From Nostoc sp. HK-01 (GTDB lineage Bacteria; Cyanobacteriota; Cyanobacteriia; Cyanobacteriales; Nostocaceae): a stretch of 64,000 nt of DNA. The notes beneath the pieces were generated by a model. That model was not told where the DNA came from. It saw nothing but the letters and a program-made list of their open reading frames with translations, and did not search any database. Shown here piece by piece: positions 18,586-28,046 of this stretch. The stretch lies in assembly GCA_003990705.1 (NCBI GenBank), contig AP018318.1:5128501-5192500 (forward strand), read 5' to 3'. The position numbers were made by a program, and so were the translations under genes. How positions within the stretch are numbered: position 1 is the first letter of the stretch; every line of letters begins with the position of its first letter.

Positions 18586-20013
18586 ATGAATTTAGCCTGG
18601 CAACGATTTACTTTATCTGATTTACCACTCAAAGAATACCTCGCTACTAGCTACTTACGCCGTTTTGCGGTTGGTTTGTTCAACTCGTGGCGGCAAAGCA
18701 GCATTCTGATGCAGTCGGGAGACATGATTGCAGCTGCTTTAATCAGCTTAGTTTATGCTCTTGCACCTTTTGTTTCAAGTACATTGATCGGGTTACTGCT
18801 GACAGCATGTGTAGGATTCTGGCTGTTGTTGACTTTATCTGATGAGCCAGTACCAGCAACTGTTCCGTTAGTTACGCCTATTCACTTATTGGTATTGCTT
18901 TATTGGGGAATTGCTGTAGTAGCTACAGCGTTATCACCAGTAAAAAAGGCCGCTTTGAACGACTTGGTGACATTAACACTATATTTGTTGCTGTTTGCCC
19001 TTTGTGCTAGGGTACTCAGGTCGCCGCGACTCCGGTCTTTGATTATTACCTTATATCTACATATATCGCTAATTGTTAGTGTATATGGATTACGGCAATG
19101 GTTTTTTGGCGCTGCCCAATTGGCTACATGGGTAGACCCGGAATCACCTTTGTCTAAAACAACCAGAGTTTATAGTTATTTGGGTAATCCTAATTTGTTA
19201 GCTGGATATTTAATGCCAGCTGTTGTTTTGAGTTTAGTAGCTATTTTCGCTTGGCAAGGTTGGATTAAAAAAGCTTTGGCATTGACTATGCTAGTTGTGA
19301 ATAGTGCCTGCTTAATTTTGACTTTTAGCCGTGGCGGGTGGATAGGGCTAGTAGTGGCAATTTTAACTGCGATCGCATTATTAGTTTATTGGCGGAGTCT
19401 AGAACTCCCGCGTTTTTGGCGTACTTGGTCACTGCCGATAATTTTGGGAGGTACCCTGGGATTATTGCTCCTAGCAGTCATATTTGTGGAGCCAGTCCGA
19501 CTGAGAGTTTTTAGCATTTTTGCTGATCGCCAAGATAGCAGTAATAATTATCGCCGTAATGTTTGGGATGCTGTCTTTGAAATGATTCGCGATCGCCCGA
19601 TTATTGGCATTGGCCCCGGTCATAATGCTTTTAATAAAATCTACCCACTTTATCAACATCCTCGTTATAGTGCTTTAAGCGCCTATTCAATTCTGCTAGA
19701 GGTGGCTGTTGAAACTGGCTTTATTGGTTTAGCTTGTTTTCTGTGGCTAATCTTAGTCACCTTTAACACAGCATTGTTACAACTGCGAAGATTGCGAGAA
19801 TCGAGAAATATCCAAGGATTTTGGTTAATCGGTGCTTGTGCTACTTTGCTGGGGATGTTAGCTCACGGTACAGTGGATACAATTTGGTTCCGGCCTGAAG
19901 TCAATACCCTTTGGTGGTTAATGGTTGCTATAATTGCCAGCTACTGGGTGCCGCTAAATCAAAACAATAGCCAACCGATTAATTCCTCTAACCTAGATTC
20001 AGCTACTAGTTAA
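18586..20013 (+). CDS. ictB: IctB-family membrane protein (O-antigen-ligase superfamily)
   Basis: I chose the ATG at 18586 (MNLAWQRF) over an extension beginning at 18538, because it matches the start of IctB proteins; 475 residues with ~10 membrane helices. It follows cyanobacterial IctB closely along its length: PIHxLVLLYWG, TRVYSYLGNPNLLAGY, CLILTFSRGGW, the RQDSSNNYRRNVW loop, IGIGPGHNAFN and LSAYSILLEVAVE. IctB was first described in connection with inorganic carbon accumulation, but the fold is that of O-antigen ligases (Wzy/WaaL), so its biochemical role remains uncertain. It ends before a strong hairpin terminator. Confidence 0.88.
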   Translation: MNLAWQRFTLSDLPLKEYLATSYLRRFAVGLFNSWRQSSILMQSGDMIAAALISLVYALAPFVSSTLIGLLLTACVGFWLLLTLSDEPVPATVPLVTPIHLLVLLYWGIAVVATALSPVKKAALNDLVTLTLYLLLFALCARVLRSPRLRSLIITLYLHISLIVSVYGLRQWFFGAAQLATWVDPESPLSKTTRVYSYLGNPNLLAGYLMPAVVLSLVAIFAWQGWIKKALALTMLVVNSACLILTFSRGGWIGLVVAILTAIALLVYWRSLELPRFWRTWSLPIILGGTLGLLLLAVIFVEPVRLRVFSIFADRQDSSNNYRRNVWDAVFEMIRDRPIIGIGPGHNAFNKIYPLYQHPRYSALSAYSILLEVAVETGFIGLACFLWLILVTFNTALLQLRRLRESRNIQGFWLIGACATLLGMLAHGTVDTIWFRPEVNTLWWLMVAIIASYWVPLNQNNSQPINSSNLDSATS

Positions 20014-20025
20014 GAGTAAATAAAT

Positions 20026-20053
20026 TGGGCAAGTTGAATTTGAAACTTGCCCA
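20026..20053. terminator. Bidirectional terminator after ictB
   Basis: TGGGCAAGTT (20026-20035), an 8-nt loop and AACTTGCCCA (20044-20053) form a perfect 10-bp stem between convergent ictB and the small WGxxGxxG gene. On the minus strand it is followed by ATTTATTTACTCTT. Confidence 0.75.
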
Positions 20054-20090
20054 TGTCTTATGCTGAATTTTTGAGTTCTGTCTTGTTGCA

Positions 20091-20369
20091 CTAGTCCCTG
20101 TAACTAGTAGCACCAGGAGCGTTAGGGTCACGATAACGGCTAGGTTCGTCGTTATGTTTTCTACCCGCTAAACCAGCTAAACCTAGCAGACCGAGTAATC
20201 CTAACCAACCCCAATCAAAATCATTGCGATCGTAAGTAGTTGTGCGTGGTGCATTACCAGTGGTAGTAGTAGTGTTGTCCTGAGCTTGTGCAGGCAATGT
20301 TAAAGGCATAATTGCCATCCCTAATGTTAGTACTCCAGCGCTAACAGCTTTAGTAAGGTTGCTTTTCAT
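20091..20369 (-). CDS. Small exported WGxxGxxG-type protein
   Basis: The start is the ATG at 20369 (MKSNLTKAVSAG), preceded by GAGGAAC; upstream in-frame ATGs would place that ribosome site inside the gene. 92 residues: signal peptide ending at PAQAQ (~30), a Thr/Asn-rich linker, then DWGWLGLLGLLGLAGLAGRKH (~52-72), a WGxxGxxG segment followed by basic residues, and a hydrophilic tail. This is the layout of a C-terminal sorting or membrane-anchor signal, though the tail after the basic residues is longer than in PEP-CTERM proteins. Whether the cyanoexosortase at 13833-14732 acts on it is unknown. Confidence 0.75.
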   Translation of the reverse strand: MKSNLTKAVSAGVLTLGMAIMPLTLPAQAQDNTTTTTGNAPRTTTYDRNDFDWGWLGLLGLLGLAGLAGRKHNDEPSRYRDPNAPGATSYRD

Positions 20370-20473
20370 GGTGAAGTTCCTCATTGGTTCCAAAGTTACT
20401 CACCAATGTATCGAGTCCTAACGCAACCAGAATCAATCTGTAGCTATAAACTAGGTTGTTTATCAACTCACGC

Positions 20474-20492
20474 TGAAGTATGAAGTATGAAA
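20474..20492. repeat. TGAAGTA heptanucleotide repeat (STRR type)
   Basis: Two and a half consecutive TGAAGTA units, in the gap between the WGxxGxxG gene and smpB. The same heptamer recurs at several intergenic sites in this window. Confidence 0.75.
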
Positions 20493-20531
20493 TTTCCTAC
20501 TTCTACGTCTTGACTAATGACTATTGACAAT

Positions 20532-20999
20532 TTAATAATTTTTCATTGCTCTTTGAATATCGCGTTGATCTTGACGGCGTTTGATGTCTTCTCGCTTGTC
20601 ATGGGTTTTTTTACCTTTACCAAGGGCAAGACTAACTTTTACCCAACCTCGCTTGAGGTACATTTTTAAAGGTACTAGTGTCAAACCTTGTTGTTCGACT
20701 TTGCCAATTAACTTACGAATTTCTTGACGATGCAGTAGTAGCTTACGCGTGCGTCTTGGTTCATGATTGAAATATTGCCCACTAGCATTGTATGGAGAAA
20801 TATGCACATTGAGTAGCCATAGTTCCCCATCACGAATCAAACCATAACCATCTTGTAGATTTACCTTGCCGGCACGAATAGACTTAACCTCTGTTCCGGT
20901 CAACTGAACGCCAGCTTCATAGGTTTCCAAGATTTCATACAAATAACGGGCTTGACGATTGTCGCTAATAACTTTGTAACTGTCGCTTTTTTCACTCAT
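20532..20999 (-). CDS. smpB: SsrA-binding protein SmpB
   Basis: 155 residues, the normal family length. Recognisable SmpB features are the N-terminal NRQARYLYEILETYEAGVQL, GTEVKSIRAGKVNLQDGY, EPRRTRKLLLHRQEI, and the C-terminal GKKTHDKREDIKRRQDQRDI tail that enters the ribosomal mRNA channel. SmpB binds tmRNA and rescues stalled ribosomes (trans-translation). No tmRNA gene was seen nearby. It lies 163 bp upstream of the WGxxGxxG gene on the same strand. Confidence 0.97.
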   Translation of the reverse strand: MSEKSDSYKVISDNRQARYLYEILETYEAGVQLTGTEVKSIRAGKVNLQDGYGLIRDGELWLLNVHISPYNASGQYFNHEPRRTRKLLLHRQEIRKLIGKVEQQGLTLVPLKMYLKRGWVKVSLALGKGKKTHDKREDIKRRQDQRDIQRAMKNY

Positions 21000-21474
21000 T
21001 GATATTTTTATAACTTTAAATGTGTTGCCAAAATCGTTTAGACTACCTTGTGAATTTATAGAGGCGTATTAAACTACTATAAATTAATTATTTGCTGAAT
21101 ATCAGTGTTATCCTATTAATCTAGCTTTTTATAACCATCAATTAAAATGTTATTTGCCGACTACTTGCGGCATTATGATTAATAAAGTCGATATTCTTTA
21201 CATTATGGTGAGTGAATACTTTATATTAGTTGCGTGTTGTTAAGAATTACAAAAGTCTCTATGCCTGACAAGCACTGGCTATTAAACCTACGTTAAACTG
21301 CTTGAGCAACTTCTAATGATTTAATATTTTCTTTAGAAATTCCCTATCGGACAGTCATTAACTAGTAATCCTGTCATAGTATGAAACATAAGAACACTAT
21401 TATTGCCTGTGTTCACTGAAACAGTTCGTAGACGCAAATTTCTAAGTAACAAACATGCTAGGGGTGTACTGTCC
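21000..21474. other. 475-bp divergent intergenic region
   Basis: Between divergent smpB and the response regulator gene. AT-rich; a small GCCG-loop-CGGC hairpin lies near 21158-21173. Promoters for both genes should be here but I could not fix them. No small gene supported. Confidence 0.5.
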
Positions 21475-22158
21475 ATGCCCTTGACGATCCTTGTGGTGGA
21501 TGACGACCTGGGCACTCGTCTGTCTATTAGTGATTATCTTGAACTGTCTGGCTACTCGGTGATCACAGCTAATGACGGTCAAGAGGCTTTGGCAATGGTA
21601 GAAGAATACCATCCTGATTTAATTGTCACTGATATTGTCATGCCAAGGATGAATGGCTATGAATTGGTACGTCGGGTGCGCCAACAACCAGGATTCCGCT
21701 TATTGCCTGTAATTTTATTAACAGCACGTACCAAAACCCAAGAGAGAATTCTAGGTTATCAGTCGGGGTGTGATTTATATTTACCAAAACCGTTTGAGTT
21801 GGAGGAGTTAGCTGCGGCGATTCGCAATTTGTTGGAGCGATCGCAAATTATTCAATCAGAGTACCGGGTTTCCCATAAAGAAAATGTCACTACTTCAACC
21901 CCAGCAACAGCACTAGAAGCTCATAACTCTGTATTTACCCATCTAGAAAAACCTGAGTTTTTCTCATCTCTGACTTCTAGAGAACAAGAAGTTCTCGAAC
22001 TACTGACTCATGGCTTGTCTAATGTCGAAATGGGTCAACAGTTACACCTGAGTTCGAGAACAGTAGAAAAGTACGTTAGTAGTTTATTAAGAAAAACCGC
22101 TACCAGTAACCGGGCTGAACTGGTGCGGTTTGCCATCAAACATGGTTTAGTAGAATAG
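21475..22158 (+). CDS. NarL/LuxR-type response regulator (copy 1)
   Basis: The likely start is ATG 21475 (MPLTILVVDDD), because the receiver domain begins at once; the 24 upstream codons are not receiver-like. 227 residues. Receiver ~1-120 with acidic pocket Asp10/Asp11, phospho-acceptor Asp53 (LIVTDIVMP) and Lys105 (YLPKPF); linker ~120-155; LuxR-type helix-turn-helix ~160-225 (LTSREQEVLELLTHGLSN, SSRTVEKYVSSLL). It has the same architecture and residue spacing as the regulator at 60286-60981. No cognate kinase is adjacent. It converges with the phosphatase gene, 18 bp apart. Confidence 0.9.
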   Translation: MPLTILVVDDDLGTRLSISDYLELSGYSVITANDGQEALAMVEEYHPDLIVTDIVMPRMNGYELVRRVRQQPGFRLLPVILLTARTKTQERILGYQSGCDLYLPKPFELEELAAAIRNLLERSQIIQSEYRVSHKENVTTSTPATALEAHNSVFTHLEKPEFFSSLTSREQEVLELLTHGLSNVEMGQQLHLSSRTVEKYVSSLLRKTATSNRAELVRFAIKHGLVE

Positions 22159-22176
22159 GTGCTGGCGCTATATCAA

Positions 22177-22659
22177 TTAAGCTTTTAATTGCTGATTATT
22201 AATCTCCTGAAGTAGCCCTTCACAAGCATCAACCAGTAAATCAATAACTTGATTAAATCTCTCTACGCCGCCGTAGTAGGGATCAGGAACTTCTTTCAGG
22301 CTATGTCGAGTACAAAAATCACACATTAAGCGTACTTTGTCGTGATATTTGCCAGTTGGGTCAAGGGTGAGAATATCCTCATAATTATCTTTATCCATTG
22401 CCAAAATTAAATCAAACTCTTGAAAATCTGACTTGGCAAACTGTCTGGCTCGACCACGCAGTTGAATTCCCAATTTAGCCGCCGCCGCACTCATCCGACG
22501 GTCAGGCTGACTACCAATGTGGTAGCTAGATGTCCCAGCAGAATCACAGCAGATGCTGCTACTTAATCCAGCCTGATCAATCAGATGATTCATGATGTTT
22601 TCCGCCGATGGCGAACGACAAATGTTCCCCAGACAGACAAACAATAGCTTGTAGGGCAT
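22177..22659 (-). CDS. Low-molecular-weight protein tyrosine phosphatase
   Basis: Start taken as ATG 22659 (MPYKLLFVCLGN), which puts the catalytic loop at its usual place; ten upstream codons are read-through of repeat-rich sequence. 160 residues. The C(x)5R loop is Cys9-LGNIC-Arg15 followed by Ser, and the general acid lies in VPDPYYGG (~125). Such enzymes dephosphorylate protein tyrosines, commonly BY-kinases. A BY-kinase occurs in this window (9016-11202), but it is not in the same operon. Confidence 0.93.
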   Translation of the reverse strand: MPYKLLFVCLGNICRSPSAENIMNHLIDQAGLSSSICCDSAGTSSYHIGSQPDRRMSAAAAKLGIQLRGRARQFAKSDFQEFDLILAMDKDNYEDILTLDPTGKYHDKVRLMCDFCTRHSLKEVPDPYYGGVERFNQVIDLLVDACEGLLQEINNQQLKA

Positions 22660-22679
22660 AGATATTTTTTGTCCTTTGT

Positions 22680-22745
22680 CACTTGTCATTAGTCATTTGC
22701 CATTTGTACAAACCAATGACTAATGACTATTGACCAATGACTACT
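22680..22745. repeat. Heptanucleotide-like repeats (ATGACTA/AATGACT units)
   Basis: Repeated ATGACTA-like units with inverse copies (TTAGTCAT) fill the 88-bp gap between ybaB and the phosphatase gene. Confidence 0.6.
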
Positions 22746-22747
22746 AA

Positions 22748-23095
22748 TTAAAATCCAGGCAGTTCGAGTCCACTGGTTAATTCTTCCATACGTTCCCGCA
22801 TTGTTGCTGTGGACTTGTTATACGCATCTTTCATTGCCACTGTTATGAGATCAGAAAGTAGTTCTGATCCTTGTGCTAAAGCATCGGGAGAAATTTCGAC
22901 TCGCTTCGGTTCTTGGTTTCCGCTGACAATCACCTTGACCAGACCACCGCCAGCTTCTCCTTGAATTTCCATTTGCTCCAATTCTTCTTGGAGTCGCTTT
23001 GCGCCTTCTTGAACTTGCTGCGCTTTTTTAAAGGCTTCGGCTAGTTCTTTCATTTTTCCTAAGCCAAAGCCGAATCCTTGTCCTTTACCTGTCAT
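22748..23095 (-). CDS. YbaB/EbfC-family nucleoid-associated protein
   Basis: 115 residues with the family pattern: glycine-rich start, helix [28 protein letters not shown] (described here by position ~14-42), core [20 protein letters not shown] and a C-terminal helix with the [20 protein letters not shown] segment. These small dimeric proteins bind DNA without strong sequence preference and organise the chromosome. Lies just upstream of the phosphatase gene on the same strand. Confidence 0.93.
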   Translation of the reverse strand: MTGKGQGFGFGLGKMKELAEAFKKAQQVQEGAKRLQEELEQMEIQGEAGGGLVKVIVSGNQEPKRVEISPDALAQGSELLSDLITVAMKDAYNKSTATMRERMEELTSGLELPGF

Positions 23096-23191
23096 AATTG
23101 ATTGTCCGCGTGTGCTTTCAATAACAAATCAAATTCAATTATAGATGCGGGTGGTAATTTGCCACTTTTGTTACTAATAATTAATAGGCCG

Positions 23192-23266
23192 GGGAGCTGC
23201 TTAAGAATAAAGTACGAAGACTAAAGGATAAAACTTCATATTTTAACCTTCAGACTTCATACTTTT
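23192..23266. repeat. Degenerate TGAAGTA-family repeats
   Basis: Direct and inverse copies of GAAG(T/A)-type heptamers (AAAGTACGAAGACT; ACTTCATA; CAGACTTCATACTT) in the gap between murB and ybaB. Confidence 0.5.
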
Positions 23267-23271
23267 GTGTA

Positions 23272-24273
23272 CTATCCACAAGCTGCCTGAAACTCACCGA
23301 TCATTTTGACTTCTGGCTCTAACAAAATCGACCAGCGTTCTTGCACTTGTTCTTGAATGTGGCGAATTAAGCAGAAAATATCACTAGCTTTGGCTCCCCC
23401 ACGATTCACAATAAAATTAGCATGAAGTTGTGCTACTTGTGCGCCACCGATTTGATAGCCTTTGAGACCTGTTTGTTCAATTAACCAGCCAGCGGTATAA
23501 GGTTTGGGATTGCGGAATACGCTACCACAACTGGGAAAATTATAAGGTTGGGTAGAAAGCCGATGCTGTTTGTGTTGTTTAGTTAATGCTAAAATTTTGG
23601 CTGGATCAGCGTCTGGTTGCAATTGGAAAGTTGCTTGGGTAACAATGCGATCGCTTCCCTGGAGTAATGAAGTTCTGTAGGTATAACCTAATTGCTCTGG
23701 TGTCAGAGTTTCTAGTTTGCCATCAGGTGAAAAGACTTCAGCACTCACCAAGATATCTGCGATGCAGCTATTATGTGCGCCTGCATTCATCACTACGGCA
23801 CCACCCACGGTTCCGGGAATCCCCACAGCCCACTCTAAACCTTGCCAGCCCAGTTGTGCTGCTTCCCATGCTAGGCTAGGGATTGATTCTCCCGCAGCGA
23901 CTGTTACTAAACCTGTTTCTGGGTCAAAGTGACTGTGACGAAGATGGCGTGTGGCAATCACTAAACCTGGTAAACCGCGATCGCTTACTAGCAGGTTAGA
24001 ACCTGCACCTAAAGTTGTTACTCTTAAATTATGTTCTTTTGCGTAATTCAAGCTTGCTTGTAATGCTTCTAAGTTACGGGGGGCAACATACCATTCCGCC
24101 GCTCCCCCGACTCTATAGGATGTAAATGCAGACAACGAAGCTTGTGGCTTGATAATACAATCTGTACCTGGTAAGTAAATTATTTTGCTATCTGATGATT
24201 TATCTGTTTCTGGTTTCTGTGTAGGTGTAGCAGAAACTGTGCAGATGTTTCCAGCTGCCTGGGAGATTTTCAT
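23272..24273 (-). CDS. murB: UDP-N-acetylmuramate dehydrogenase MurB
   Basis: 333 residues. FAD-binding motifs [20 protein letters not shown] and [20 protein letters not shown] are visible, as are the YRTSLL segment, the catalytic Ser region CGSVFRNP, and the C-terminal [10 protein letters not shown]. It reduces UDP-GlcNAc-enolpyruvate to UDP-MurNAc with NADPH in peptidoglycan precursor synthesis. It follows murC on the same strand after 89 bp, and the two are probably co-transcribed. The N-terminal ~35 residues are a low-complexity extension. Confidence 0.96.
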   Translation of the reverse strand: MKISQAAGNICTVSATPTQKPETDKSSDSKIIYLPGTDCIIKPQASLSAFTSYRVGGAAEWYVAPRNLEALQASLNYAKEHNLRVTTLGAGSNLLVSDRGLPGLVIATRHLRHSHFDPETGLVTVAAGESIPSLAWEAAQLGWQGLEWAVGIPGTVGGAVVMNAGAHNSCIADILVSAEVFSPDGKLETLTPEQLGYTYRTSLLQGSDRIVTQATFQLQPDADPAKILALTKQHKQHRLSTQPYNFPSCGSVFRNPKPYTAGWLIEQTGLKGYQIGGAQVAQLHANFIVNRGGAKASDIFCLIRHIQEQVQERWSILLEPEVKMIGEFQAACG

Positions 24274-24362
24274 TTTGACATCAATTTTGTGAAATTTTTA
24301 CATTTTTCTGCCGCAAAAATACAGCAATAATTATGAATTGATAGCGCCGTTACTCAACGGTC

Positions 24363-25823
24363 TTAAGATGTGGCTGTAGCAGTCTCGCAAAGAGTAGTAA
24401 TTAATTCCGGAATTACTTGATTGAGGTTTCCTGCACCCAGGAACAGTGCCAAGTCTCCAGGACGGAGCGTTTTCAGCAAGAATTCGCGCACTTGGGGTAA
24501 AGTTGATTGATACACCACTTGTGGATGGAATTTACCCACTTCTGCTGCTAACTGCTCACCACTGATTTGCCCTAAGTTAGGTTCGCCTGCACTGTAAATA
24601 TCAGTTAATACAACTAAATCAGCATGGGCAAACGACTCAGAAAATTCTTCTAAAAACGTCAGTGTGCGACTATAGCGATGGGGTTGGAAGATAGCCACCA
24701 CTCTTTGTCCTGGTCTAGCCTGAAGACGTGCAGCCGCCAGAGTAGCACGCAATTCACTAGGATGATGGGCATAGTCATCAATAAATGTAATGCCATCAAC
24801 TTCTCCACGAAACTCAAAGCGTCGTCTTGCACCTTCAAAAGTGGCAATAGCTTTGGCGATTTCACCAAATTCTAAATTTAAAACTCGACCGACTGCAACT
24901 GCGGCTAGAGCATTGCTAAGGTTATGACGACCCAGTAAGCGCAACTTTAACACACCTAAAGCTTTACCGCGTTCCCAAACCAGTGCTGTGGTGCCATCAT
25001 GACGATAGTCAATATTAGTAACGCTATAGTCAGCATTAGTATCTTGATGTAGGCTGTAGCTGATTGTGGGTTGCAGGCGATCGCGTACTGTCTCACAATC
25101 TATACTGCCAATTAAGGTCTTACAACCCCGCGCAAATGTTTGGAAAGTATCAATTACTTCTTCTAATGTGTCGTAGTGGTCAGGGTGATCTAGTTCAATA
25201 TTAGTGATAATGCCGATCTCCGGTGCATGTTTCACCAAAGAACCATCAGATTCATCTGCTTCTGCTACTAAATATTGGCTTTCTCCTAAACGAGCATTAC
25301 CTTCCCAAGCATTGACTTCACCACCTACCAAAATTGTGGGGTCTAAACCAGCTTGCAGAAGCATATAACCAATCATACTACTTGTTGTAGTTTTGCCATG
25401 AGTACCTGCTACAGCGATGCTTTTATAATCAGCAATCAAAGCAGCTAGTACATCTGAGCGATGCAATATCGGACAACCTAATTCTAAAGCAGCTTTATAT
25501 TCTAAATTGTTAGTGTTAATTGCAGTTGAACAAATTACTTGAGGTAGTAAGGACACAGGAACAGCTAATAATTCTTGTGAACTTAATGCTGCTTCATTCG
25601 TCATTACCTTGGGACGAAAGAATTCAAGATTACTTGCTTCTTGCTTACCAAAAATATGTGTACCGATAGATTCCAACTTGCGCGTAATATGATTTGGCCG
25701 AACATCTGAACCTGATACTGGCAATTGACGCTTTGCCAATACATAAGCCAGAGCAGACATACCTATGCCACCAATTCCAATGAAATGGAATGGTCTACCG
25801 CCAAAATCCACAGCATTACTCAT
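24363..25823 (-). CDS. murC: UDP-N-acetylmuramate-L-alanine ligase MurC
   Basis: 486 residues, the usual size. N-terminal Rossmann motif FIGIGGIGMSALA, central ATP-binding AGTHGKTTTSSMIG, the EADESDGS region, HHPSELRATL and C-terminal FQPHRYSRT. It adds L-alanine to UDP-MurNAc in the cytoplasm, the step right after MurB. The murC-murB order supports a peptidoglycan operon. Confidence 0.97.
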   Translation of the reverse strand: MSNAVDFGGRPFHFIGIGGIGMSALAYVLAKRQLPVSGSDVRPNHITRKLESIGTHIFGKQEASNLEFFRPKVMTNEAALSSQELLAVPVSLLPQVICSTAINTNNLEYKAALELGCPILHRSDVLAALIADYKSIAVAGTHGKTTTSSMIGYMLLQAGLDPTILVGGEVNAWEGNARLGESQYLVAEADESDGSLVKHAPEIGIITNIELDHPDHYDTLEEVIDTFQTFARGCKTLIGSIDCETVRDRLQPTISYSLHQDTNADYSVTNIDYRHDGTTALVWERGKALGVLKLRLLGRHNLSNALAAVAVGRVLNLEFGEIAKAIATFEGARRRFEFRGEVDGITFIDDYAHHPSELRATLAAARLQARPGQRVVAIFQPHRYSRTLTFLEEFSESFAHADLVVLTDIYSAGEPNLGQISGEQLAAEVGKFHPQVVYQSTLPQVREFLLKTLRPGDLALFLGAGNLNQVIPELITTLCETATATS

Positions 25824-26218
25824 TGATTACTCCTCTACACCACACCATATTCACAAATGACACGCGTATCATAACAGGAATTTGTTTTTTACCGTAAATT
25901 TTTCTACAGCTTTTTTAGGCTAGTTGTCTGAGAGCTTTTCCGCTTTCGTTATGCGGATTGAGAATGATTTTACCTTTGTAGGAGGTTTTTGCTATTTCTG
26001 AACTGTTTTTAAGATTATTCTGCAAATTTCCATTGCATCGGGAAAGAAATTCATGTAATGACAAATACATATTTTTAGATTCCTGACTGGTAAGAGTTAC
26101 GATAATACATTCGTAACCAAATCACTTTTAAATTTCATCAAGCTAAGGCATGAATTGAGTACAATAATACATTGATAGTGAAATTGTGTTTCAAAAGTAT
26201 AAGCCTAGGCATGATTGA
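25824..26218. other. 395-bp divergent intergenic region
   Basis: Between divergent murC and nadD. AT-rich; it should hold both promoters. No RNA gene, ORF or clear promoter pair could be assigned. Confidence 0.5.
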
Positions 26219-26842
26219 ATGCAGCAACTGGCAATTTTTGGTGGCACATTTGATCCAATTCATTGGGGACACTTGCTTATAGCCGAAACGGCTTTGCATC
26301 AACTATCCCTAGATCAAATAATTTGGGTACCATCACTTAATCCTCCGCATAAACAAGCAGCACTATTTGAGCATCGGGTAAAGATGCTACAACTAGCAAC
26401 ACAAGAAAACCCAGCTTTTACTGTCTCATTAGTTGAGACCAGTCGCTCTGGAACTTCTTATGCCATCAACACTTTCATTGACTTATCTGCTATTTATTCA
26501 AATACTCGCTGGTACTGGATTGTGGGTTTGGATACTTTCCAAACCTTACCCCGTTGGTACCGTGGACACGAACTAGCACAAATGTGTGATTGGTTGATTG
26601 CGCCCCGACAATTAGATAGTGATACAGTTCACAGCGATATAATCTGCCAACAAGTAGAGCAACAACTAAGACAGAGGTCGCTTACCATTCACTGGCAATT
26701 CTTGAATATACCCTTAGTAGGATTTTCGTCAAGTCATATTCGCAAACTTTGTTGCGAAAGTAAATCTATTAAGTCTTTAGTCCCTGAGCCGGTTAGATTT
26801 TACATCAGGACTCATAACCTCTATTCAGAAAAATCTGAATAA
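26219..26842 (+). CDS. nadD: Nicotinate-nucleotide adenylyltransferase NadD
   Basis: 207 residues. It has the nucleotidyltransferase motif GGTFDPIHWGHL near the N-terminus, WVPSLNPPHK for substrate binding, a WIVGLDTFQTLPRWY segment and the C-terminal SSSHIR motif. NadD adenylates nicotinate mononucleotide in NAD synthesis. It lies just upstream of gap2, whose product uses NAD(P); a hairpin with T-tract at the nadD stop suggests separate transcripts. Confidence 0.95.
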   Translation: MQQLAIFGGTFDPIHWGHLLIAETALHQLSLDQIIWVPSLNPPHKQAALFEHRVKMLQLATQENPAFTVSLVETSRSGTSYAINTFIDLSAIYSNTRWYWIVGLDTFQTLPRWYRGHELAQMCDWLIAPRQLDSDTVHSDIICQQVEQQLRQRSLTIHWQFLNIPLVGFSSSHIRKLCCESKSIKSLVPEPVRFYIRTHNLYSEKSE

Positions 26843-26860
26843 AATATATATTTTTTTTTG
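26823..26860 (+). terminator. Intrinsic terminator at the nadD stop
   Basis: ATTCAGA-AAAA-TCTGAAT (26823-26840) overlaps the stop codon region and is followed after a short AT stretch by a run of about ten T (to 26859). Confidence 0.65.
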
Positions 26861-26958
26861 GATCTAACACTTTATAGTTATTAATACTCCCCTCCTTTGC
26901 GATATGATTGGGGTCAAAGATATCAACTTATAGGCATAAATACAGAGGGCAAGACACT

Positions 26959-27972
26959 GTGATTAGAGTCGCAATCAACGGTTTCGGGCGCATCGGGCGT
27001 AACTTTGCACGTTGTTGGCTAGGTCGGCAAAATAGTAATATCGACCTTGTAGCTGTCAATGACACATCAGATCCTAGAACAAATGCTCACCTCCTGAAGT
27101 ATGACTCGATGCTTGGGAAGTTAAAGGATGTTGACATTACCGCCGATGATAACTCTATCATCGTTAACGGTAAAACCATTAAATGCGTATCTGATCGCAA
27201 TCCAGAAAACTTGCCCTGGAGAGAATGGGAAATTGACCTAATTATCGAAGCAACTGGGGTATTTACTAGCAAAGAGGGAGCGTTAAAGCACGTAAATGCT
27301 GGAGCCAAAAAGGTTCTAATTACCGCCCCTGGGAAAAATGAAGATGGTACTTTTGTTATCGGTGTGAATCATCACGATTACGATCACAATGTACACCACG
27401 TTATTAGTAATGCCAGCTGTACCACCAACTGTTTGGCTCCCATTGCCAAGGTGCTAAATGACAAATTCGGCATCATCAAAGGCACAATGACCACAACCCA
27501 CAGTTACACTGGAGACCAGCGTTTGTTAGACGCTTCTCACCGTGATGTGCGTCGGGCAAGAGCAGCAGCCATCAATATTGTCCCCACCTCGACAGGTGCA
27601 GCAAAAGCAGTGGCGTTAGTAATTCCAGAACTCAAAGGTAAGCTGAATGGCGTTGCCTTGCGTGTACCAACCCCGAACGTCTCAATGGTAGATTTCGTTG
27701 TTCAGGTTGAGAAGCGTACTATTACGGAAGAAGTGAACCAAGCTCTCAAAGATGCCTCAGAGGGTTCACTAAAGGGTATACTAGATTACAGTGAACTTCA
27801 GTTGGTATCATCTGATTACCAAGGTACTGATGCTTCTTCGATTATTGATGCCAGCCTAACTTTGGTAATGGGCAGTGACTTGGTAAAAGTTATGGCATGG
27901 TATGACAACGAGTGGGGCTACAGCCAACGTGTTCTTGATTTGGCTGAACTAGTAGCTGAGAAGTGGCAATAA
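26959..27972 (+). CDS. gap2: Glyceraldehyde-3-phosphate dehydrogenase, Calvin-cycle Gap2 type
   Basis: The GTG at 26959 starts at [16 protein letters not shown], the family N-terminus, with a GAGG ribosome site; the upstream in-frame TTG is rejected. 337 residues. NAD(P)-binding GFGRIGRN, the active-site [12 protein letters not shown] cysteine, [11 protein letters not shown] and WYDNEWGYS are intact. The [17 protein letters not shown] segment is typical of cyanobacterial Gap2, which accepts NADPH and NADH and works in the Calvin cycle and gluconeogenesis, rather than glycolytic Gap1. Confidence 0.95.
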   Translation: MIRVAINGFGRIGRNFARCWLGRQNSNIDLVAVNDTSDPRTNAHLLKYDSMLGKLKDVDITADDNSIIVNGKTIKCVSDRNPENLPWREWEIDLIIEATGVFTSKEGALKHVNAGAKKVLITAPGKNEDGTFVIGVNHHDYDHNVHHVISNASCTTNCLAPIAKVLNDKFGIIKGTMTTTHSYTGDQRLLDASHRDVRRARAAAINIVPTSTGAAKAVALVIPELKGKLNGVALRVPTPNVSMVDFVVQVEKRTITEEVNQALKDASEGSLKGILDYSELQLVSSDYQGTDASSIIDASLTLVMGSDLVKVMAWYDNEWGYSQRVLDLAELVAEKWQ

Positions 27973-27974
27973 TT

Positions 27975-28046
27975 TTTCAATAGTCAATATTCTTTTGTTA
28001 ATGATCAATAGTAATTACTATGGACTATTGACTCTAGACTATTGAC
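27975..28046. repeat. CAATAGTC-type repeats between gap2 and thiL
   Basis: Several copies of CAATAGTC/GACTATTG in both orientations fill the gap between the convergent genes and could fold as a stem that ends both transcripts. Confidence 0.6.

Noticed and set aside
25824..25880. ACTCCTC-containing segment considered as the small RNA Yfr1
   Set aside because: The conserved ACTCCTCACAC core is not matched and the flanking stems are missing.
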